Positions 6,603-10,723 of a stretch of 10,723 bases of DNA are shown in pieces. The number at the start of each line of letters is the position of its first letter. Position 1 is the first letter of the stretch. The notes under the pieces are model-generated. The model made no database searches. It had not been told where the DNA came from and saw nothing but the letters and a program-made list of their open reading frames with translations. Position numbers and translations under genes: made by a program. This stretch comes from Anaerolineaceae bacterium UBA5311 (GTDB taxonomy: Bacteria; Chloroflexota; Anaerolineae; Anaerolineales; Anaerolineaceae): assembly GCA_002411175.1 (NCBI GenBank), contig DHRN01000024.1:1-10723 (forward strand), written 5' to 3'.

Positions 6603-7750
6603 TTGCAGGTCTCCTGCGTTCGTGGGATATTTAGATTTTGCATTGCCTGGTCAGCGAAGCTCTGTAAACGACCTTCAATGATCGCCTGGCGCAGGTCGCG
6701 TGCCAACTGGAGCAGCGTGTGCAGGTTGTGGATCGAAAGCAATGTGGCAGACAGCATTTCTTTGGCAACGATCAGGTGGCGCAAATAAGCGCGGGAGAAG
6801 CAGCGGCAGGTGTAGCAGCTGCAGTGCTCGTCGATCGGACGCGGGTCTTCAGCGAAGGGGGCATTCATCAGGTTGAGCCGACCGGACATGGTCATGGCAC
6901 TGTTGTGGCGTGCCAGGCGGGTGGGTAAAACGCAGTCGAAGATATCGATTCCGCGTAATACGCCTTCGATCAGGTCTTCCGGGGTGCCGACACCCATCAG
7001 GTAGCGCGGTTTTTCTGGCGGCAAAACTTGGTTGCAGACTTCGATGGTACGGTACATCTCCGCTTTGGTTTCGCCAACCGAAAGACCTCCGATCGCGTGC
7101 CCTGGAAAGCCCATTGAGCTGATCTTTCGCGCCGATTGTTCACGCAGGTCGTCAAAAATGCCGCCCTGCACAATGCCAAACAGCGCCTGGTCGGAGCGTT
7201 TTTTTGTGTCCTGGCAGCGTTGTGCCCAGCGGTGCGTGCGTTCCATCGCCTGCTCAACGTAAAAGCGGTCGGTAGGCTCGGAACATTCATCAAAAACCAT
7301 GATGATGTCCGCGCCCAGGTTTTCCTGGATGGCGATTGAACTTTCCGGCGTCAGGCGTTTCATCGAACCATCGATGTGAGATTTGAAGGTCACGCCGTTT
7401 TCATCAACTTTACGTGTTTTCGCGAGTGAGAAAACCTGGAAACCGCCCGAATCGGTTAGCATTGGTTTGTGCCACTGCATAAACTCGTGCAGACCACCCA
7501 TCCGGGCAACAAGTTCATCGCCGGGGCGCAGGAAGAGGTGATAGGTGTTGGCGAGCACAAGCGTCGCCTTCAATTCCTCCAGTTGGGCAGGGGTTATCGA
7601 TTTTACCGTCGCCTGCGTGCCAACCGGAGCAAAGACCGGGGTTTGCAAGACGCCGTGAGGGGTGATGAATTCGCCAGCACGAGCTTTGCCATCCGTGGCA
7701 ACGATGTTATAGGTGAAGTTGTTTTTAGTTTGTTTTCCGTTTTCGTCCAT
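6599..7750 (-). CDS. tgt: tRNA-guanine(34) transglycosylase
   Basis: Exchanges guanine-34 in the anticodon of tRNAs Asp, Asn, His and Tyr for the queuosine precursor preQ1. The product of 383 residues shows the complete family pattern: D100 in M-L-T-D-S-G-G-F-Q (proton relay), D154 in F-D-E-C, F-G-I-V-Q-G-G (191-197), the nucleophile D272 in I-F-D-C-V-L-P-T-R, and the zinc site C310, C312, C315 and H341. I chose ATG 7750 rather than the in-frame TTG at 7759. AAGG lies 9 bases before the ATG, while it would abut the TTG. A promoter (7769-7798) gives a leader of about 12 bases. It is first in a two-gene unit with uppP, joined by an ATGA overlap. Queuosine synthesis genes (queA, queCDEF) are not in the window. 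Confidence 0.97.
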   Translation of the reverse strand: MDENGKQTKNNFTYNIVATDGKARAGEFITPHGVLQTPVFAPVGTQATVKSITPAQLEELKATLVLANTYHLFLRPGDELVARMGGLHEFMQWHKPMLTDSGGFQVFSLAKTRKVDENGVTFKSHIDGSMKRLTPESSIAIQENLGADIIMVFDECSEPTDRFYVEQAMERTHRWAQRCQDTKKRSDQALFGIVQGGIFDDLREQSARKISSMGFPGHAIGGLSVGETKAEMYRTIEVCNQVLPPEKPRYLMGVGTPEDLIEGVLRGIDIFDCVLPTRLARHNSAMTMSGRLNLMNAPFAEDPRPIDEHCSCYTCRCFSRAYLRHLIVAKEMLSATLLSIHNLHTLLQLARDLRQAIIEGRLQSFADQAMQNLNIPRTQETCK

Positions 7751-7768
7751 GTTATACAACCTTCGCCA

Positions 7769-7798
7769 ATTGTACCTTTATTGTGGAGGCTATGTCTT
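7769..7798 (-). promoter_or_regulatory. Promoter of the tgt-uppP unit
   Basis: On the minus strand AAGACA (7793-7798, four of six consensus bases), an 18-base spacer and TACAAT (7769-7774) form a plausible sigma70 promoter. Transcription is expected near 7762, about 12 bases before the ATG at 7750, leaving just enough room for the AAGG ribosome site. Confidence 0.6.
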
Positions 7799-7828
7799 TG
7801 TTTCTGTTTTGCTGGATGACAGGATTTT

Positions 7829-7859
7829 GGATTGCTTCGCTGCGCTCGCGACGCCAGAC
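7829..7859. repeat. Degenerate GC-rich interspersed repeat with imperfect hairpin
   Basis: The stretch contains GATTGCTTCGCTGCGCTCGC, which resembles dispersed palindromic repeats I recall from Chloroflexota and other genomes. GCTTCGC (7834-7840) and GCGACGC (7848-7854) can pair with one mismatch around a 7-base loop. It lies directly after the stop of the ABC-F gene and could serve as a weak terminator, though no T run follows it on the minus strand. Only one copy is in the window, so repeat status is an inference. Confidence 0.4.
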
Positions 7860-7860
7860 T

Positions 7861-9408
7861 TTACAACCACTCTTCATCCGGTACATCGACACGTATGCCA
7901 TCAGAGGTCAATACCCATAACGTATCGCAGGTGCGGGCGATGAAAGCACGGTCGTGAGCTACCAACAGCATCCCGCCATTGAAAGCCTCCAACGCCTTCT
8001 CAAATTGTTCCCGGGAAGGGATGTCGAGATGATTGACCGGTTCGTCCAACACCAAGAAATTAGCTCCCTGCGCTACCAGCCTGGCTAAAAGCAGCCTGGC
8101 ACGCTGACCAAAACTCAAAGCAGATGTGGGCAGGTTTGCGTGATCTTCATCGAGCAAGAAATAATGCAAAAAGTGATAGACCTCTGAGAGGTTCATGCCT
8201 TTAACCGCCTGTAGCTGTTCAATTGGCGTCAGGTCCGGGTCGAGATCCTCCTGTTTTTGGGGCATGTATCCCGGAACTACGCTGTTTCCCCACCTGCAGG
8301 TCCCTGAAAGCGCTTGAAGCTGTCCGATCAAAACCTTGAGCAGTGTGCTCTTGCCCGAGCCGTTGGCTCCAACCAGGGCGATGCGCTGCCCAGCCTGGAT
8401 ATAAAGATCAAGATTCTCAAATAGCAAGCGTTCGCCATAACCAAACGAGAGACCTTGTGCTGTTAAAACCTGCTGGCTTTGATGCTCTGCCTCGGCAAAG
8501 TTGATGTTTATACGCCATTTGTCCATTGGCTTTTCAAGCCGTTCAGGCGAGTCCAGATAGCGCTCCAGGCGTTTCTTTTTGGCTGTGCCTTTTTTGGCAA
8601 CTTTTTTGGCATATCGGCGCAGTGACGAATCTTTGGTGCTTCTCTCTGAAACCCGGGCTTGTTCGGCTGTTCGATGCCAATAAGCTCTCAAGCGCCTTAT
8701 CTCTGCTTCCTGATCTTTCCAGGTTTCGTACGCTTTTTGTTTTTCCAGCGCGAGCTGTCGGGTATATTCGCTGTAGGTACCAACGAATTTGCGAATTCCT
8801 TCTCTTTCTTCGTCAAGTTCGTAAATTGTTGTAACGGTGCGGTCGAGAAAAAGACGGTCATGCGAGATTAACAGGACGATTCCGGGATAGGTGTTGATGA
8901 AATTCTCGAGCCATTCCAACGCGGGTATATCCAGGTGGTTTGTAGGTTCATCCAGCAGCAATATTTCCGGTCTTTGCAACAATAACGATGCCAGTTGCAC
9001 GCGAGTGCCTTCCCCGCCGCTTAGGGTGGCAAGGGCTGCATCAAGACCCAGGTAACCCAAACCGAGGTTCGCGAGCAGCTTCAGAGCGTTGGCTTCATCG
9101 CGGGGTGATAGAGAGGCACTCGCGTAGGGATTAATTTGGTTAACCGCAAGAAGCATTACTTCGCCGATTGTTTCCGCCGAAATGGCAATCGGGTTCTGTG
9201 GTAAATAACCGATAAGCTCATTGCTGCCAGTAACCACGCTGCCGCTGTCGGGCTGCAGCTTGCCGGCAATAATCTCGAACAAGGTTGTTTTACCACTGCC
9301 GTTCGACCCGACCAGGGCAGCGTGTTCATGATCACCCAGACTTATGGTGACGTCCTTCAACACCTGGATATGATCAAAAGTTTTGCTGACACGGTTTATT
9401 TGCAGCAC
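7861..9408 (-). CDS. ABC-F family ATPase (translation-associated)
   Basis: Soluble twin-ATPase of the ABC-F family. Members bind the ribosomal E site and either relieve stalled translation or protect against ribosome-targeting antibiotics; they are not transporters. The 515 residues contain Walker A 1 G-S-N-G-S-G-K (34-40), signature L-S-G-G-E (129-133), Walker B L-L-L-D-E-P-T-N-H-L-D (150-160) and H183. A charged interdomain linker (about 190-300, rich in K, R, E) is the region that reaches toward the ribosome centre. Then come Walker A 2 G-A-N-G-S-G-K (337-343), signature L-S-F-G-Q (421-425), Walker B D-E-P-V-N-H-L-D (445-452) and H475. No membrane segment is present. The start is GTG 9408, backed by GGAG 5 bases upstream. 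It lies 12 bases after the GNAT gene in one transcription unit. Antibiotic-resistance versus housekeeping role cannot be settled without phylogeny. Confidence 0.94.
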   Translation of the reverse strand: MLQINRVSKTFDHIQVLKDVTISLGDHEHAALVGSNGSGKTTLFEIIAGKLQPDSGSVVTGSNELIGYLPQNPIAISAETIGEVMLLAVNQINPYASASLSPRDEANALKLLANLGLGYLGLDAALATLSGGEGTRVQLASLLLQRPEILLLDEPTNHLDIPALEWLENFINTYPGIVLLISHDRLFLDRTVTTIYELDEEREGIRKFVGTYSEYTRQLALEKQKAYETWKDQEAEIRRLRAYWHRTAEQARVSERSTKDSSLRRYAKKVAKKGTAKKKRLERYLDSPERLEKPMDKWRININFAEAEHQSQQVLTAQGLSFGYGERLLFENLDLYIQAGQRIALVGANGSGKSTLLKVLIGQLQALSGTCRWGNSVVPGYMPQKQEDLDPDLTPIEQLQAVKGMNLSEVYHFLHYFLLDEDHANLPTSALSFGQRARLLLARLVAQGANFLVLDEPVNHLDIPSREQFEKALEAFNGGMLLVAHDRAFIARTCDTLWVLTSDGIRVDVPDEEWL

Positions 9409-9420
9409 GACTACTCCTCT

Positions 9421-10431
9421 CTACTTCAAGGGCTTACGCATCACCACTGTGCGGCTGTAACTGCGGTAGCCCAACCCTTCATACAATTTAAGGGCGCCAC
9501 TGAGGTTTTCGCTGTCCACACCGAGGGCAACTTCTTCCATCCCCAGGGATTTCATCATCTTCATTGATCGGCTGATCAGAGCTTTAGCGATGCCCTTCCC
9601 CCGCCAGGGCTTCCGTACAGAAATGCCTTCTGTATAACCGCGCAGGCGACCACGCTCCTGGTTTTCGATCAAACTAATGAAGTTGAGCACCATTCCAGCG
9701 ATCTGATCTCCATCCCAGGCAATTTGCCAGAGATAGGGCTGAAAGTAAGCCTTATTGGAAATCCATTCCTGAAATTCTGATTCTGGCGGAGTGGTCGCTC
9801 CCCAATGGTCCTGAAAAGCTTCTATATCCGCATCCCATACCTGGCGATATTGCGACGGCATGGCTGGGCGTAATCGAATCCCCTCAGGAAGTGGATAGTC
9901 TGGAATATTCTCCAAATCACGTTTCATATTCACAAAATAACGTGCGGGGCGATAACCACTTTTTAGAAGCAGGTCGAAACGAATCTGGTTATTTTCGGGA
10001 GTATTGGCATGATGGATTCCGTTAGAACCCGGATGCAGAGCATGATGGTTCATTACCGCCTGGCTTTCAAGCCAGTTGAGCAGCGCTTCTTCAAGACCCA
10101 AGCGCCTGAAGTCGTGGTGCACATTCAAAACGCTGCTATAAATCCAACAGTTAACCGATTCTTCCCACTGGCAGGCTGTCCGGCAATAAGCGACTGCTTG
10201 TCGCCCGTGGAAGGCAAAGACCACATCACGAACGGGCACACTCTCAGAAATATGGTCATAATCTGCCGCAATTTCTTCCAGCGAGGTCGGATAAGTGTTC
10301 GCGTCATCCATGTTCGACATGATAATCTCAACCATCCAGGGGTAATCAGAAGCGCCCTCGAACCTTCGGAACAAAAAGTTCTGATGAGCGGGCAATGGAG
10401 CGTATTCATAAGTAGTATTTTCATTTTTCAT
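9421..10431 (-). CDS. Tandem-GNAT acetyltransferase (MshD-like layout)
   Basis: Two GNAT acetyltransferase domains in 336 residues. The N-terminal domain (about 15-165) keeps a motif-A-like R-R-L-G-L-E-E-A-L (109-117). The C-terminal domain (about 184-334) has the acetyl-CoA loop R-G-K-G-I-A (277-282), then V-D-S-E-N (305-309) and L-Y-E-G-L-G-Y (316-322). This layout and the V-D-x-x-N...L-Y-x-x-L-G-Y end recall mycothiol synthase MshD, but many tandem GNATs share it and the substrate is unknown. I chose ATG 10431: AAGG lies 9 bases upstream. The frame stays open to a TTG at 10545, but that extension runs through a terminator hairpin and overlaps the leader ORF, so I reject it. It is first of a pair with the ABC-F gene and is preceded by a putative attenuator. 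Confidence 0.88.
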   Translation of the reverse strand: MKNENTTYEYAPLPAHQNFLFRRFEGASDYPWMVEIIMSNMDDANTYPTSLEEIAADYDHISESVPVRDVVFAFHGRQAVAYCRTACQWEESVNCWIYSSVLNVHHDFRRLGLEEALLNWLESQAVMNHHALHPGSNGIHHANTPENNQIRFDLLLKSGYRPARYFVNMKRDLENIPDYPLPEGIRLRPAMPSQYRQVWDADIEAFQDHWGATTPPESEFQEWISNKAYFQPYLWQIAWDGDQIAGMVLNFISLIENQERGRLRGYTEGISVRKPWRGKGIAKALISRSMKMMKSLGMEEVALGVDSENLSGALKLYEGLGYRSYSRTVVMRKPLK

Positions 10432-10450
10432 TTTCGTTTTCCTTATAATT

Positions 10451-10488
10451 TTTAATAAAAAAACCACGGGGTTGGATTGCCCGTGGTT
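10451..10488 (-). terminator. Intrinsic terminator (putative attenuator) before the GNAT gene
   Basis: On the minus strand AACCACGGG (10480-10488 on the plus strand as CCCGTGGTT) pairs perfectly with CCCGTGGTT (10462-10470) around a 9-base loop, followed by a T run (10457-10463) and more A/T. The T run ends about 20 bases before the GNAT ATG, just upstream of the ribosome site. There is no upstream full-length gene on this transcript, only the 30-codon leader ORF, so this terminator lies inside the leader of the GNAT/ABC-F unit and should act as an attenuator. Confidence 0.85.
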
Positions 10489-10538
10489 CTGTTGATTTAA
10501 TTGGTTCTCAGTATCAGCAAACAGACGCAATCCGACCC
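10469..10538 (-). promoter_or_regulatory. Possible antiterminator pairing in the leader
   Basis: On the minus-strand RNA the segment complementary to 10528-10538 (GGGTCGGATTG, within codons 23-27 of the leader ORF) can pair with the segment complementary to 10469-10479 (CAATCCAACCC), giving 10 of 11 pairs with one internal C-A mismatch. The second segment covers the terminator loop and the first two bases of its 3' arm, so the two structures compete. This is deduced by eye and was not folded computationally. Confidence 0.45.
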
Positions 10539-10606
10539 AGGTCAAACAAATCGCCAGAATTGGCGGTTTGTGAAACGCGGGTGATTAGATTGAGTTTGCT
10601 GTTCAT
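10514..10606 (-). CDS. Putative leaderless 30-codon leader peptide ending DLGRIASVC
   Basis: A 30-codon ORF runs from ATG (10604-10606) to TGA (10514-10516), with a second in-frame TGA two codons on. No ribosome binding site precedes it. The promoter at 10614-10641 puts the expected first transcribed base at about 10606-10607, on or beside the A of the ATG, which indicates leaderless translation. The peptide starts M-N-S-K-L-N-L-I-T-R and ends D-L-G-R-I-A-S-V-C, with its single cysteine as last residue. From memory, this end resembles the D-L-x-R-V-A-S-x-C tails of short leader peptides in front of sulfur and cysteine genes of actinobacteria, where leaderless cysteine-sensing ORFs are known. 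It precedes an intrinsic terminator and the GNAT/ABC-F genes, so it probably works as a sensor through its translation rather than as a protein. Chance remains possible for so short an ORF. Confidence 0.65.
   Translation of the reverse strand: MNSKLNLITRVSQTANSGDLFDLGRIASVC
10546..10571 (-). promoter_or_regulatory. Strong hairpin inside the leader ORF
   Basis: ACAAATCGCCA (10546-10556) and TGGCGGTTTGT (10561-10571) pair in 10 of 11 positions around the 4-base loop GAAT. In the minus-strand RNA it spans codons 12-21 of the leader ORF. Its position suits a pause or ribosome-sensing hairpin that a translating ribosome would open. Confidence 0.65.
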
Positions 10607-10613
10607 GGTAGTT

Positions 10614-10641
10614 ATTTTATAGCAAATAGCGGCTTTGTCAA
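10614..10641 (-). promoter_or_regulatory. Sigma70 promoter of the leader-GNAT-ABC-F unit
   Basis: On the minus strand a consensus TTGACA (10636-10641), a 16-base spacer and TAAAAT (10614-10619) form a strong promoter. Standard spacing places the start site at about 10606-10607, on or beside the ATG of the leader ORF. Confidence 0.8.
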
Positions 10642-10698
10642 GGTTTCCGCATTAGTTCCAGCAGTTCTCAATGTGAATGTGTTTAGATTTAAAGGGGG

Positions 10699-10719
10699 GC
10701 AGGGAGCAGGGAGCAGGGA
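10699..10719. repeat. Heptamer tandem repeat, three copies of GCAGGGA
   Basis: Three exact head-to-tail copies of GCAGGGA occupy 10699-10705, 10706-10712 and 10713-10719, preceded by a G run. The window ends four bases later, so the array may be longer. The stretch 10642-10698 between it and the promoter shows no gene or other feature. Confidence 0.75.
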
Positions 10720-10723
10720 ATAG

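Noticed and set aside
7751..7759. Start of tgt at the TTG at 7759
   Set aside because: The AAGG ribosome site directly abuts this TTG but lies 9 bases before ATG 7750, so the ATG is the better start.
10009..10455. 148-codon plus-strand frame opposite the GNAT gene
   Set aside because: It is antisense to conserved GNAT sequence and shows no motif or ribosome site.
10432..10545. N-terminal extension of the GNAT gene to a TTG at 10545
   Set aside because: The extension crosses the terminator hairpin and its T run, overlaps the leader ORF, and has no ribosome site, whereas ATG 10431 has AAGG at good spacing.
1..10723. CRISPR array, tRNA/rRNA genes, transposase or phage genes
   Set aside because: No regularly spaced repeats, no tRNA-like cloverleaf, no rRNA segments and no transposase or integrase motifs were seen on either strand.

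Overview
This window has moderate GC, is densely packed and is typically bacterial. It holds nine full-length protein genes plus one short upstream leader ORF. The organism is most likely a member of the Chloroflexota, probably Anaerolineae-like. That is an inference from gene content and from a degenerate GC-rich repeat (7829-7859) of a kind I associate with that group; no marker gene here settles it. Genes have Shine-Dalgarno sites of GGAGG or AAGG type and sigma70-like promoters, and both coding strands are used.

Left part (1-3890): positions 1-255 hold no convincing gene. A plus-strand CNNM/CorC-type membrane protein with paired CBS domains follows. It converges, with a 3-base gap, on a minus-strand RlmI-like SAM methyltransferase. 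That gene diverges from a plus-strand MalY/PatB-type PLP enzyme (probable C-S beta-lyase). An AT-rich inverted repeat and a bidirectional terminator separate this enzyme from the next gene.

Middle (3896-5770): a minus-strand cold-shock protein with its own well-formed promoter (4160-4188), a minus-strand N-terminally anchored protein of unknown function, and a plus-strand class I SAM methyltransferase.

Right part (5781-10723), all minus strand: tgt (tRNA-guanine transglycosylase) and uppP (undecaprenyl-diphosphatase) overlap by ATGA. Upstream of them lies a two-gene unit, a tandem-GNAT acetyltransferase followed 12 bases later by an ABC-F ATPase.

The most interesting structure is the leader of the GNAT/ABC-F unit. 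A near-consensus promoter (10614-10641) places its expected transcription start on or next to the ATG of a 30-codon ORF (10514-10606) that has no ribosome binding site, so this ORF is probably translated leaderless. The encoded peptide ends in DLGRIASVC. The tail resembles, from memory, short cysteine-linked leader peptides of actinobacteria (D-L-x-R-V-A-S-x-C type). The ORF contains a strong internal hairpin and is followed by an intrinsic terminator placed just before the GNAT ribosome binding site. One segment of the ORF can pair with the terminator loop. Together this looks like a translation-dependent attenuator controlling an acetyltransferase and a ribosome-associated ATPase. The signal could be cysteine supply, translation stress or an antibiotic; the sequence alone does not decide.
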